Source: Oceanibacterium hippocampi
GTDB lineage: Bacteria; Pseudomonadota; Alphaproteobacteria; Sneathiellales; Sneathiellaceae
Direction of reading: 5' to 3'
DNA length: 64,000 nucleotides
Assembly: GCF_900172325.1 (NCBI RefSeq)
Contig: NZ_FWFR01000001.1
Span: 682,001-746,000, forward strand
A program made the translations under genes and the position numbers. Positions within the stretch are counted from its first letter, which is position 1; the number at the start of each line of letters is the position of its first letter. Positions 1 through 9,288 of this stretch are shown one piece after another. The notes beneath the pieces were generated by a model, which was not told the origin of the DNA, made no database searches, and worked only from the letters and a program-made list of their open reading frames with translations.

Positions 1-3000
1 CTCGAGGATCTCGAGATGATTCTCCAGCCGATGGTCGAGGAGGGCAAGGAGGCGGTCGGCTCGATGGGCGACGACACCCCGGTCGCCGTGCTCTCGAACC
101 ACTTCCGCGGCCTGCAGGACTATTTCCGCCAGCGCTTCAGCCAGGTGACCAATCCGCCGATCGACAGCCTTCGCGAATCGCGGGTGATGAGCCTGAAGAC
201 CCGGCTGCTCAACCTCAACAACGTTCTCGACGAGGATCCGAGCCAGACCCAGGTGCTGCAGCTCGAATCGCCGCTGCTGACCACCGGCGAGTTCGAGGCC
301 ATGCTCGATTATGTCGGCAAGGCGGTCGCGCGGATCGACTGCACCTTCCGCAAGGACGGGCCGAACGCGCTCAATCAGGCGATCAACCGGATCCGCGAGG
401 AGGCCGAGGATGCCGTTCGCGGCGGCGCCACGCAGCTCGTCCTGACCGACCGCGCGATCGGCCCGGATCAGATCCCGGTTCCGTCGATTCTCGCGGCCGG
501 CGGCGTGCACAGCCATCTGGTTCGGCGCGGCCTGCGGACCTTCACCTCGATCAACGTGCAGGCCGGAGACGTGCTCGACGTTCATCATGTCGCGGTGCTG
601 ATCGGCGTCGGCGCAACGACCGTGAACACCTATCTGGCGCAGGAGACAGTTCTCGACCGTCATGCCCGCGGGCTGTTCCCCGGCATGGACGCGAAGACCT
701 GCCTGCAGCGCTACAAGAAGGCGGTCGACCAGGGCCTTCTCAAGATCATGTCGAAGATGGGCATCTCGGTCATTTCGTCCTATCGCGGCGGCTACAATTT
801 CGAGGCGCTCGGGCTCAGCCGGGCGATGGTCGAGGACCTGTTCCCGGGGATGCCGTCGCGGATTTCCGGAATTGGCCTGAACGGCATCGAGAAGAAGGTC
901 GTCGATCAGCACGAAACCGCCTATCGCGAGGGCGTCGTGGCGCTGCCGGTCGGCGGGCTCTACAAGTCGCGCGCCAACGGCGAGGCGCATGCCTTCGATG
1001 GCCAGCTCGTGCACATGCTGCAGCACGCGGTCGCAACCGACGCCTATTCGCTCTACCGGAAATATTCCGAGGGCGTGCGCTCGATGGCGCCGGTCAACCT
1101 GCGCGATCTGATCGACTTCCAGTCCGACCGTGAGGCGATCCCGATCGAGGAAGTCGAGAGCATCACCCAGATCCGCAAACGCTTCGTGACCGGCGCGATG
1201 TCGCTCGGCGCGCTCGGCAAGGAGGCGCACGAGACGCTGGCCATCGCGATGAACCGGATCGGCGCGAAGTCCGATTGCGGCGAGGGCGGCGAGGCCCAGG
1301 AACGCTATCGTCCGCGCGCCAACGGCGACAACGCCAACTCGGCGATCAAGCAGATCGCCTCGGGCCGCTTCGGCGTGACGGCGGAGTATCTGAACAACTG
1401 CGAAGAGATCGAGATCAAGATCGCGCAGGGGGCGAAGCCCGGCGAGGGCGGCCAGCTTCCGGGCTTCAAGGTCTCGGAGATGATCGCCACGCTGCGCCAT
1501 TCGACGCCGGGCGTGACGCTCATTTCGCCGCCGCCGCATCACGACATCTATTCGATCGAGGATCTCGCGCAGCTCATCTACGATCTGAAGCAGATCAATC
1601 CGGACGCCCGGGTCTGCGTGAAGCTGGTGGCTGAATCGGGCATCGGCACGGTCGCCGCCGGCGTCGCCAAGGCGAAGGCCGACGTGATCATGATCTCCGG
1701 GCATTCCGGCGGCACCGGCGCGAGCCCGCAGACATCGGTGAAATATGCCGGCGTTCCGTGGGAAATGGGCCTGTCCGAGGTCAACCAGGTGCTGACCCTG
1801 AACCGGCTCCGGCACCGGGTCCTGCTGCGCACCGACGGCGGCCTGAAGACCGGGCGCGACATCGTCATCGCGGCCATGCTGGGCGCCGAGGAATACGGCA
1901 TCGGCACGCTCGGCCTGATCGTCATGGGCTGCATCATGGTCCGGCAATGCCATTCCAACACCTGCCCGGTCGGGGTCTGTACGCAGGACGAGGAACTGCG
2001 CAGAAAATTCACCGGCACGCCGGAGAAGGTCGTCAACCTGATGAGCTTCATCGCCGAGGAAGTGCGCGAGATCCTGGCCTCGCTCGGCTATCGCTCGATC
2101 GAGGAGATCGTCGGCCGTTCCGACCTGCTGCACCAGGTCGGCCGTGGTTCCGAGTATCTCGACGATCTCGACCTCAATCCGCTGCTGACCCAGGCCGACG
2201 CCGGCGGACATCCGCGGGTCAACCAGGTGGTCGGTCCGAACCCGGTCCCGGAAACCCTCGACGCGCAGATGATCCGCGATGCCGAAACGGTTTTCGCCAA
2301 GGGCGGCGGCCGCATGCAGCTCGCCTACTCGATCCGCAATACCCATCGGGCGATCGGCACCAAGCTGTCGTCCAAGATCGCCCGCCTGCACGGCAATTCG
2401 GGCCTGGCGCCGGGCCATATCACGGTGCGCCTGCGCGGTTCGGCCGGCCAGTCGCTCGGCGCCTTCGCGGTGCAGGGCCTCAAGCTCGAGGTCTTCGGCG
2501 ACGCCAACGACTATGTCGGCAAGGGATTGTGCGGCGGGACCATCGTGGTGCGGCCGATGCCGTCCTCGACGCTGGTCTGGCACGAGAACACGATCGTCGG
2601 CAATACGGTGCTCTACGGGGCCACGGCGGGCCAGCTCTTTGCCGCCGGACAGGGCGGCGAACGCTTCGCCGTGCGCAATTCCGGCGCGATCGCCGTGATC
2701 GAGGGCTGCGGCGCCAACGGCTGCGAATACATGACCGGCGGGACGGTGGTGATCCTCGGCTCGATCGGCGACAACTTCGCGGCCGGAATGACCGGGGGGA
2801 TGGCCTATATCTACGATCCGGCGGGCACCATGGGGCACCATATCAACGGTGATTCGGTGGTCTACCAGCGTATCGCCTCGTCCCATTGGGAAAACGATCT
2901 GCGCTCGATCGTCGAACATCACCATCAGGAAACGCAGTCGCCGCTGGCGGAATCCCTGCTGACCAACTGGGATCGCGCGGTCGGCAAGTTCTGGCAGGTC

Positions 3001-3069
3001 TGCCCGAAGGAGATGCTGGCGTTGATCCCCTATCCGTTGAGCGAAACCGCCGGCGCGGAAAGCGCCTGA
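1..3069 (+). CDS. gltB: Glutamate synthase (GOGAT) large subunit, 3' part
   Basis: C-terminal about 1,022 residues of the roughly 1,500-residue large subunit; the reading frame is open from base 1, so the amidotransferase domain lies outside the window. The visible part covers the central domain, the FMN-binding synthase domain (HSGGTGASPQ near residue 570), the 3Fe-4S cluster cysteines in C-x5-C-x4-C form (CIMVRQCHSNTC, from residue 644) and the C-terminal GXGXG beta-helix. The family transfers ammonia from glutamine to 2-oxoglutarate with electrons from the GltD small subunit. No gltD follows, so it must lie elsewhere. A GC-rich stem follows the stop codon. Confidence 0.97.
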   Translation, partial: LEDLEMILQPMVEEGKEAVGSMGDDTPVAVLSNHFRGLQDYFRQRFSQVTNPPIDSLRESRVMSLKTRLLNLNNVLDEDPSQTQVLQLESPLLTTGEFEAMLDYVGKAVARIDCTFRKDGPNALNQAINRIREEAEDAVRGGATQLVLTDRAIGPDQIPVPSILAAGGVHSHLVRRGLRTFTSINVQAGDVLDVHHVAVLIGVGATTVNTYLAQETVLDRHARGLFPGMDAKTCLQRYKKAVDQGLLKIMSKMGISVISSYRGGYNFEALGLSRAMVEDLFPGMPSRISGIGLNGIEKKVVDQHETAYREGVVALPVGGLYKSRANGEAHAFDGQLVHMLQHAVATDAYSLYRKYSEGVRSMAPVNLRDLIDFQSDREAIPIEEVESITQIRKRFVTGAMSLGALGKEAHETLAIAMNRIGAKSDCGEGGEAQERYRPRANGDNANSAIKQIASGRFGVTAEYLNNCEEIEIKIAQGAKPGEGGQLPGFKVSEMIATLRHSTPGVTLISPPPHHDIYSIEDLAQLIYDLKQINPDARVCVKLVAESGIGTVAAGVAKAKADVIMISGHSGGTGASPQTSVKYAGVPWEMGLSEVNQVLTLNRLRHRVLLRTDGGLKTGRDIVIAAMLGAEEYGIGTLGLIVMGCIMVRQCHSNTCPVGVCTQDEELRRKFTGTPEKVVNLMSFIAEEVREILASLGYRSIEEIVGRSDLLHQVGRGSEYLDDLDLNPLLTQADAGGHPRVNQVVGPNPVPETLDAQMIRDAETVFAKGGGRMQLAYSIRNTHRAIGTKLSSKIARLHGNSGLAPGHITVRLRGSAGQSLGAFAVQGLKLEVFGDANDYVGKGLCGGTIVVRPMPSSTLVWHENTIVGNTVLYGATAGQLFAAGQGGERFAVRNSGAIAVIEGCGANGCEYMTGGTVVILGSIGDNFAAGMTGGMAYIYDPAGTMGHHINGDSVVYQRIASSHWENDLRSIVEHHHQETQSPLAESLLTNWDRAVGKFWQVCPKEMLALIPYPLSETAGAESA

Positions 3070-3086
3070 CCGGCGAATGCTGCCGA

Positions 3087-3117
3087 CCGCCGCCCGGCGA
3101 ATCTTGCCGGGTGGCGG
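3087..3117 (+). terminator. GC-rich hairpin downstream of gltB
   Basis: A 12-bp stem with one G-U pair (3087-3098 with 3106-3117) and a 7-nt loop, 17 nt after the gltB stop. No T-run follows, so it is not a textbook intrinsic terminator; it may protect the 3' end of the gltB transcript or act with Rho. Confidence 0.4.
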
Positions 3118-3232
3118 GGGCGCTTCGCTGCGATGGACGAAACAATCTAATAAAATCAGGATGTTAGGGCGGCGCCCTGACTGGCGCGCTCCTTGCGAGG
3201 TTGATAGTCGAACCTGCACAAGGATGCCACCG

Positions 3233-3508
3233 ATGCAACGCACCGCCCCCCGTACCGACTTCGCCCTCCCGGGCCTCGAGATGTGGACCGACCCGTCGCT
3301 GATTGCCGCCGGCACGCTCGACTGGGCCGCCGAACTGGTCGTTGACGCCTATGGCGTCGATTCGATCGCGATCGTCGAGGACAAGGCCCGCCGTCTCGAC
3401 TGGGCCGGCAAGAGCGAACTGGCGGCTGCCTTCCGCCATGTCGCCCGGGCCGCCCGCGTCCTCCTTGGCGATGCCGCGCCGCCGGCCTCGCGCCGCATGC
3501 TCAACTGA
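3233..3508 (+). CDS. Small conserved-type hypothetical protein
   Basis: 91 residues, no signal peptide or membrane segment. The composition is that of a real soluble protein: an acidic N-terminal half (LDWAAELVVDAYGVDSIAIV) and a basic, Ala/Arg-rich helical C-terminus. I do not recognise a domain. The start at 3233 is preferred because AAGG (3220-3223) is spaced 9 nt from it; the in-frame ATG at 3224 sits directly on that sequence. It stands alone between gltB and the glutathione transferase. The 160-bp gap before it contains an A/T-rich stretch (3142-3160) that could hold its promoter. Confidence 0.6.
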   Translation: MQRTAPRTDFALPGLEMWTDPSLIAAGTLDWAAELVVDAYGVDSIAIVEDKARRLDWAGKSELAAAFRHVARAARVLLGDAAPPASRRMLN

Positions 3509-3627
3509 CTTCCGGCGCTGTCGTGGCGTTCCCCGGCTCCTGGGACACGGCCGGCCGGGCCCGCAGGCCTTGACCGCCGCCGACCCCACCTTTATGTGAC
3601 GAGGCTGTCTTCATCCTCGTCCGCGAC

Positions 3628-4296
3628 ATGCGCCGTCTCTATCATTTTGCGTTATCGCCCCATTGCCGGAAGGTCAGGCTAGCGCTCAAGGAAAAGGCGC
3701 TGGATTTCGAGCTTGCGCCGATCGAGCCCTGGGCTGCCGATCCCGACTTCCTGGTCCTCAACCCGGCCGGCGAGGTGCCCGTGCTTGTGGAGGACGACGG
3801 CACGGTTCTGGCCGAGAGCCAGGCCATCTGCGAGTATCTCGACGAAGCCTACCCGGATCGCCCGCTGATCGGCTTCGACCCGGTTCACCGGGCCGAGACC
3901 CGACGCCTCGTGGCCTGGTTCGACCTCCGCTTCCACGCCGACGTGACGAACTATCTGGTCGGCGAGAAGGTGATCAAGCGGCTCAAGGGCGAGGGCTATC
4001 CGGAAAGCGCGGTGATCCGCGCCGGCCAGCACAACATCCGCTATCATCTCGACTATGTCAGCTTCCTCAGCGAACGGCGCAACTGGCTCGCAGGCGAGGA
4101 ATTCTCGCTCGCCGATATCGCCGCCTCGGCACAGATCGCCTGCGTCGACTATCTGGGGGCCATTCCCTGGGACGACTTCCCGCTCGCCCGGGACTGGTAC
4201 GCGCGAATCAAGTCACGGCCGACCTTCCGCTCGCTGCTTGCCGACCAGGTGCGCGGCCTGCCGCCGCCCAAGCACTACGCGGACCTCGATTTCTGA
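3628..4296 (+). CDS. Glutathione S-transferase family protein
   Basis: 222 residues with the two-domain GST layout: an N-terminal thioredoxin fold (residues 1-78, SPHCRK near the catalytic position, cis-Pro loop in GEVPVL, and ESQAIC for glutathione gamma-glutamyl binding) and an all-helical C-terminal domain ending with the FSLADIAAS N-capping box typical of GSTs. Substrate cannot be told from sequence. It lies 9 nt upstream of queG in the same direction and probably shares its transcript. Confidence 0.9.
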   Translation: MRRLYHFALSPHCRKVRLALKEKALDFELAPIEPWAADPDFLVLNPAGEVPVLVEDDGTVLAESQAICEYLDEAYPDRPLIGFDPVHRAETRRLVAWFDLRFHADVTNYLVGEKVIKRLKGEGYPESAVIRAGQHNIRYHLDYVSFLSERRNWLAGEEFSLADIAASAQIACVDYLGAIPWDDFPLARDWYARIKSRPTFRSLLADQVRGLPPPKHYADLDF

Positions 4297-4305
4297 GGCC
4301 GGGCG

Positions 4306-5454
4306 ATGAGCGGGGCCGAGGCGACAACGGACGGCGTGACGCCGTCCGACCGGTCCGAGGCGATCCGGGTTGAGGCGCGCCGGCTCGGCTTCGATGCGGT
4401 CGGCGTCACCGACGCGGACGCCATTCCCGATGCCCGGGCCCGTCTCGACGCCTACATCGCCCTTGGCCGCCACGGCGGCATGGACTGGCTGGCCCGCGAT
4501 CCCGATCGACGGGGCTCGCCGAGAGGGCTCTGGCCGGACGCCCGCAGCGTCGTCGCGGTCGCGCTCAACTACGGGCCGGCGGGCGATCCGATGGCGCTGC
4601 TCGACCATCCCGACCGCGGCATCGTCTCGGTCTATGCCCGCAACCGTGACTATCACGACATCCTGAAGCGTCGCCTCAAGGAACTCGCCCGCTGGATGGT
4701 GGGGCGGTTCGGCGGCGAGCTGAAGGTCTTTGTCGATACGGCGCCGGTAATGGAGAAGCCGCTTGCCGCCGCCGCCGGCCTCGGCTGGCAGGGCAAGCAC
4801 AGCAACCTGCTGAGCCGGGAGCACGGGTCCTGGCTGTTCCTCGGGACCCTCTACACGAGCCTCGAACTGGCCCCGGACCAGCCCTCGGACGGTCATTGCG
4901 GGAGCTGCCGGGCCTGCCTCGACATCTGTCCGACGAAGGCCTTTCCGGCGCCCTTCCAGGTCGATGCCCGGCGTTGCATTTCCTATCTCACGATCGAGCA
5001 CAAGGGCCATATCGAGGTCGAGTTCCGTGCCGCGATGGGCAACCGGATCTATGGCTGCGACGATTGCCTCGCCGTCTGCCCGTGGAACAAGTTCGCCCGG
5101 TCGACGAAGGAGCCCGGCTTCCTGCCGAGGGCGGAGCTGACGGCGCCGAGGCTCCGCGATCTGGCCGAACTCGACGATGCGTCCTTCCGGGCGCTGTTCG
5201 CCGGTTCCCCAATCAAGCGCACCGGGCGTGACCGCTTCGTCCGGAACGTCCTCATCGCGCTCGGAAACAGCGGCGATATCGACGCCGTTCCGCTGCTGGA
5301 ACGATTGACCGGAGACGCCTCGCCACTGGTCCGGGCGATGGCCGTCTGGGCATTGTCGAGATTGCTTCCGGCCGACGCCTTCGCGGCCCGGCGGGACGAT
5401 CTGATGGTTCGCGAGACCGACCCGGAGGTTCGCCGCGAATGGCGAGACGGTTAG
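4306..5454 (+). CDS. queG: Epoxyqueuosine reductase
   Basis: 382 residues. QueG carries out the last step of queuosine biosynthesis, a cobalamin- and 2x[4Fe-4S]-dependent reduction of epoxyqueuosine in tRNA. Both ferredoxin-like clusters are visible: CGSCRACLDICP near residue 200 and the YGCDDCLAVCPWN segment, with the family-typical EKPLAAAAGLGWQGKH stretch between residues 147 and 165. The C-terminus (VRNVLIALGNSGD to WALSRL) is the HEAT-like repeat found in this family. It lies just downstream of the GST gene; its stop overlaps the end of the convergent TPR gene by 4 bp. Confidence 0.96.
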   Translation: MSGAEATTDGVTPSDRSEAIRVEARRLGFDAVGVTDADAIPDARARLDAYIALGRHGGMDWLARDPDRRGSPRGLWPDARSVVAVALNYGPAGDPMALLDHPDRGIVSVYARNRDYHDILKRRLKELARWMVGRFGGELKVFVDTAPVMEKPLAAAAGLGWQGKHSNLLSREHGSWLFLGTLYTSLELAPDQPSDGHCGSCRACLDICPTKAFPAPFQVDARRCISYLTIEHKGHIEVEFRAAMGNRIYGCDDCLAVCPWNKFARSTKEPGFLPRAELTAPRLRDLAELDDASFRALFAGSPIKRTGRDRFVRNVLIALGNSGDIDAVPLLERLTGDASPLVRAMAVWALSRLLPADAFAARRDDLMVRETDPEVRREWRDG

Positions 5455-6218
5455 TCCGCCCTGACGTCCATCTGTTCGATATTGGCGCGGGCCAAGTCGC
5501 TCGCCGGCGTGTTCGCCGCGATCTCGATGATCGTCATCCAGTCGTGCCGGGCGCCGTCGCGGTCGCCTTCCATGCGGCGCAGGATGCCGCGTTCGAGCAG
5601 GGCGTCGACCGAGCCAGGATTGATCACGAGTGCCGTTTCGACATCTTCGAGCGCCAGTTCTGTCTGCCCGAGATGGCGTCGCGCCGCGGCCCGGAAGGCG
5701 AGCGCGTCTGCCCGTGTCGGGTCGAGGGAGAGGACAAGGTCGAGGTCCGAGACCGCCTCGTCGAGAATGCCCAGTTCGGCGCGGGCGCGCGCCCGATCGA
5801 TGAGCAGTTCCGGATCTTCCGGTGCCCGCTCCAGGGCCGCCGTCAGAACCGCCTCGGCGCGGCCGGAGGCGTCGGCCAGCATCCAGGCATTGGCCGCCTG
5901 GGCCAGGGTCTGGGCGACTAGGTCCGGATTGCTCCGGACCATTTCGTCGGCCAGCGCCTCGAGCCGGGTCGCCGCCTCGCCGTATTCGCCGAGCGCGACG
6001 AGGGCCATCGCGGCGCAATGATCGGCCGGCGTTCCGCCGCCTTCGTCGTGCCAGGCAAGGGCGGATTCGAAGGCGTTCTCGGGGTCGCGCTGGGTCAGGT
6101 TGATGCAGGCGGCATACTGATGCGCCGAATCGTCGACCTCGGCCTGCACGGGGAGTGCGGCCGTGACCGCGAGGGCCGCGATCGCGATCGCGGCGCCGGG
6201 ACGATGTTTCCGTGGCAT
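5451..6218 (-). CDS. Secreted tetratricopeptide-repeat protein
   Basis: 255 residues from the chosen start. That start gives a clean Sec signal peptide (PRKH basic end, an Ala/Ile/Leu core, cleavage after VQA near residue 26), while the upstream in-frame ATG at 6293 would bury it behind a 25-residue tail. At least three TPR-type helical pairs follow (LALEDVETALVINPGSVDAL is the clearest). Probably a periplasmic scaffold or assembly protein. It is convergent with queG and overlaps its end. No strong Shine-Dalgarno is visible. Confidence 0.75.
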   Translation of the reverse strand: MPRKHRPGAAIAIAALAVTAALPVQAEVDDSAHQYAACINLTQRDPENAFESALAWHDEGGGTPADHCAAMALVALGEYGEAATRLEALADEMVRSNPDLVAQTLAQAANAWMLADASGRAEAVLTAALERAPEDPELLIDRARARAELGILDEAVSDLDLVLSLDPTRADALAFRAAARRHLGQTELALEDVETALVINPGSVDALLERGILRRMEGDRDGARHDWMTIIEIAANTPASDLARANIEQMDVRAD

Positions 6219-6379
6219 GGCCGGAAAGTGTCCATTTCCGCGTCGCGATGCAAGTGACAACTTTCGGGCGCCCGCTGTTGCGTGCCATGACATATTGTTG
6301 CCGCGTTCCGTACCTAAGTGGCAGGACTGTATGCGGCCGGCATGACCGGCGATGTGCGGTAACGAACGAGAGGACGACG

Positions 6380-7066
6380 ATGCGCTATCTCACGCCCCTT
6401 GCAGCCCTGATGCTGATACTCACTGCCGCCGTCGCGACGGCGCAGCCCGCCGGTTCCCCGAACCCGCCCCCGTCCGATGAAATCGTGCTCCGGATGGTGT
6501 CGGAACGCTGGGTGGAATCGACGGACGCAACGGTCCGGGTGGCGATCGCCGCCGCCTTCCAGGCGAGCGACAGCAGCGACGTGCGGGGCCGGGCGCTTGC
6601 CGCGCTCGACGCCATGGCGCCGCAGGCGAACTGGACGATCACAAGTTTCGACCAGAGCGAAGACAGCTCCGGGCTGGAGCGCTGGAACATCCTCGCCGAG
6701 GCGCGGATCGCGGAGAATGCCCTCGGCGGCATGCGGGACCGCGCCACGAAGGCGAGCGAGCCCGGCCTGAAGCTGACGCTGGCCGGGATCGAGTTCACGC
6801 CCACGCTGGCCGAGCGTGAGGCGGCGACGGCCGCCGTCCGACGCGAGATCTACGGTCGCGTGACGCAGGAGATCGCTGCTCTGAACGAGACCTTCAAGGA
6901 TCGCTCCTTCACGGTATCCAGGGTCAATTTCGTACCCGAAACGAGCTATGCCGCGCAGCCGCGCATGGCCCTGATGAAGGAAAGCGACGGCGCAATGGCG
7001 GTGTCGGCCAAGCTGGTCGTCAATGCCGAGGTGGTGATCCGGGCGCGGCCGCTGGCGGTCGAATGA
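6380..7066 (+). CDS. Secreted hypothetical protein
   Basis: 228 residues. The start at 6380 follows GAGAGGA with 5-6 nt spacing and gives a standard signal peptide (MRYLTPLAALMLILTAAVATA, cut near residue 22). The mature part is soluble and helical, with a heptad-like segment near EREAATAAVRREIYGRVTQE. I do not recognise the family; the overall shape resembles small periplasmic proteins of the SIMPL type, a weak guess. Its stop overlaps the start of the next gene (ATGA), so the two are translationally coupled. Confidence 0.7.
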   Translation: MRYLTPLAALMLILTAAVATAQPAGSPNPPPSDEIVLRMVSERWVESTDATVRVAIAAAFQASDSSDVRGRALAALDAMAPQANWTITSFDQSEDSSGLERWNILAEARIAENALGGMRDRATKASEPGLKLTLAGIEFTPTLAEREAATAAVRREIYGRVTQEIAALNETFKDRSFTVSRVNFVPETSYAAQPRMALMKESDGAMAVSAKLVVNAEVVIRARPLAVE

Positions 7067-7953
7067 CCCGGTCGCCGACCAAGCGCGGTCCGGGGCTTTT
7101 CGTCTTCGGGCTCGGCTTCTCGGCCCTGGTTCTCGTCAGACGCGTGGCCACACGCGGCTGGCGCGTCGGCGGAACCTGTCGGGACGCGGAGAAGGCTGCC
7201 GCACTCCGGGACCGGGGCATCGCGGCATCCTGTTTCGGCCCCGGTATCGCGCCGCCGCCGCTCGCCGATCTGGCCGGCTACAGTCACCTGCTGCTCTCGA
7301 TCCCGCCGGTGGCGGAGGGCGACCCGGTGCTTGACGCCTATGGCGATTCCCTTGCCGGTCTTCCGGACGTCTCCTGGGTCGGATACCTCTCGACGACCGG
7401 GGTCTACGGCGACACGGGTGGCGCCTGGGTCGACGAAACCGCGCCCTGCGATCCCGGACCGGGCCGAAGCCTGCGCCGGCTCGAGGCCGAAACGGCGTGG
7501 CGCGACTTTCACCGTCGTCTCGGGCTGCCGGTCCATGTCTTCCGGCTGGCCGGGATCTACGGCCCCGGACGGAACCAGCTCGAAAGCCTGCGGAACGGCA
7601 CGGCGAAACGGATCGAGAAGCCGGGACAGGTATTTTCCCGCATTCACGTCGACGATATCGCCGAGGTGCTGGAAGCCTCGATCGCGCGGCCGGATCCCGG
7701 CGCTGTCTACAATGTCTGCGATGACGAACCGGCGCCGCCCGGCGAGGTCATCGTCTATGCCGCGAGCCTTCTCGGCCTCGAGCCGCCGCCCGCGATCCCC
7801 TTCGAGGCTGCCGATCTGAGCCCGATGGCCCGGAGTTTCTACGCCGACAACCGGCGGGTCCGGAATACCCGGATCAGGAAGGAACTTTGCGTCGACCTCC
7901 GGTACCCGACCTATCGCGAGGGATTGAAGGCATTGCTGCGGTCCCTAGATTGA
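7063..7953 (+). CDS. NAD(P)-dependent epimerase/dehydratase-like (SDR family) protein
   Basis: 296 residues, extended-SDR-like. The N-terminus carries a Rossmann glycine motif (FGLGFSALVLVRR), the middle holds STTGVYGD, where the family places its Ser and Tyr, and FRLAGIYGPGRN and FSRIHVDDIAEV are typical of YeeZ-like nucleotide-sugar epimerase relatives. The usual YxxxK is not plain, so the catalytic activity is uncertain. It is coupled by a 4-bp overlap to the secreted protein upstream. Confidence 0.85.
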   Translation: MTRSPTKRGPGLFVFGLGFSALVLVRRVATRGWRVGGTCRDAEKAAALRDRGIAASCFGPGIAPPPLADLAGYSHLLLSIPPVAEGDPVLDAYGDSLAGLPDVSWVGYLSTTGVYGDTGGAWVDETAPCDPGPGRSLRRLEAETAWRDFHRRLGLPVHVFRLAGIYGPGRNQLESLRNGTAKRIEKPGQVFSRIHVDDIAEVLEASIARPDPGAVYNVCDDEPAPPGEVIVYAASLLGLEPPPAIPFEAADLSPMARSFYADNRRVRNTRIRKELCVDLRYPTYREGLKALLRSLD

Positions 7954-7984
7954 ACAGACATTCCAAATCAAGGAGACGGCAAGA

Positions 7985-8494
7985 ATGGTCAAACCCCGCC
8001 AGCAGGCCCCCGCGCTCGATCTGGCTCTCGTCTCCGGTGGCCGCTGGTCGCTTGCCGAGCAGTCCCCCGAAGCCTTCACCCTGATCGTCTTCTATCGCGG
8101 GCTGCATTGCCCGATCTGCTCGCGCCAGCTTGCCGAGCTGACGCGCAAGCTGCCGGAGTTCGAGAAGCGCGGCATCGGCGTGATCGCGGTGAGCGGCGAC
8201 AGCCGCGAGCGGGCCGAGAAGACGGTCGCCGACTGGGATATCGATGGCCTGACGCTCGGCTACGGGCAGAGCGAGACGTCGATGCGGGAATGGGGCCTGT
8301 TCGTCTCGAACGCGATCAGCGACAAGGAGCCCGCCCGCTTCGGCGAACCCGGCCTGTTTCTCGTGCGTCCGGACGGCGAGATCTATTTCGCCCAGATCGC
8401 CTCGATGCCCTTCGCCCGACCGAAGCTCGACGAGATCCTGTCCGCGATCGACTTCGTGACGGCCAGGGACTATCCGCCGCGCGGCGAGGCCTGA
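7985..8494 (+). CDS. Peroxiredoxin-like (AhpC/TSA) protein
   Basis: 169 residues with a thioredoxin fold. YRGLHCPICSRQ carries a CxxC at the peroxidatic position, and GVIAVSGDSRERAEKTVADW matches the peroxiredoxin core. This points to thiol-dependent reduction of peroxides in the cytoplasm. AAGGAGA sits 8 nt before the start. It lies 31 nt after the epimerase gene and is convergent with the alpha/beta hydrolase, 4 nt from its end. Confidence 0.88.
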   Translation: MVKPRQQAPALDLALVSGGRWSLAEQSPEAFTLIVFYRGLHCPICSRQLAELTRKLPEFEKRGIGVIAVSGDSRERAEKTVADWDIDGLTLGYGQSETSMREWGLFVSNAISDKEPARFGEPGLFLVRPDGEIYFAQIASMPFARPKLDEILSAIDFVTARDYPPRGEA

Positions 8495-8498
8495 GGGA

Positions 8499-9263
8499 TT
8501 ATTCCGCCAGTCCCTGGGCGAGCGATTCCACCTCGCTGATCAGGCGGGACAGGTCCTCGTCCCGGGACAACCGGTGATCGCCGTCCTTGATGAAGGTGAC
8601 GACGACGTCGTCGGATTCGAGCCGATCGACCAGTTCGAGCGAGCGCCGCCAGGGCACGTCCGGATCCGCCATCCCGTGCAGGATCCGGACCGGCCCGCCG
8701 AACGGCACGGCGCGATCGAGGACCCGGTTCCGCCGCCCGTCGCGGAACAGCTTCTCGGTGAAGACGTAGGGTTCGTCGGCATACTGGGAAGGCTGTTCGA
8801 GGCGGCCGTCGCGGGTGATCGCGGCCTGTTCCTCGGGCGCCAGGTCCTCCCACATCCAGTCGGTGAAATCCGGCGCGGGCGCGATCCCGACGAGGCCGGC
8901 GACGCGCTCGGGTCGCGTCATGGCGGCCAGCAGCATGATCCAGCCGCCCATCGACGAGCCGACCAGGATCTGCGGCCCGGACGTCGCCTCGTCGAGGATC
9001 GAGATCGCGTCGTCGGTCCAGCGGCTGATAGTTCCGTCGGCGAAGTCGCCGGTCGACTGGCCGTGCCCGAGATAGTCGAAACGGGTGAAGGCGCGACCGA
9101 AGCGACGGCAGCATTCCTCGAGCGCGGTCGCCTTGGTCCCGGTCATGTCCGAGCGGAAGCCGCCGAGGAAGATCACGCCGGGTGACAAGCCCGGAAGATG
9201 GTGATAGGCGATAGCCTGGCCGTCCGGGCGCGGAAGGTAGTCTGGGGCGGTCGCGTCGTTCAT
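8499..9263 (-). CDS. Alpha/beta hydrolase
   Basis: 254 residues. The nucleophile elbow GSSMGG (Ser104), the acid in MADPDVPW and the His in KDGDHRLS form a full Ser-Asp-His triad; FDYLGHGQSTG is the usual oxyanion-side segment. It resembles the ABHD10-type serine hydrolases (thioesterase/esterase); the substrate is unknown. Several ATGs compete (9263, 9275, 9284); 9263 begins the conserved domain without leaving the 5' end inside the divergent gene. None has a clear Shine-Dalgarno. Confidence 0.88.
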   Translation of the reverse strand: MNDATAPDYLPRPDGQAIAYHHLPGLSPGVIFLGGFRSDMTGTKATALEECCRRFGRAFTRFDYLGHGQSTGDFADGTISRWTDDAISILDEATSGPQILVGSSMGGWIMLLAAMTRPERVAGLVGIAPAPDFTDWMWEDLAPEEQAAITRDGRLEQPSQYADEPYVFTEKLFRDGRRNRVLDRAVPFGGPVRILHGMADPDVPWRRSLELVDRLESDDVVVTFIKDGDHRLSRDEDLSRLISEVESLAQGLAE

Positions 9264-9288
9264 CTGGCCAGCCATCACAATCATCATC

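Noticed and set aside
4213-6288. 691-codon minus-strand frame
   Set aside because: Arg/Gly-rich shadow of queG and the TPR gene, with no domain; caused by high GC content.
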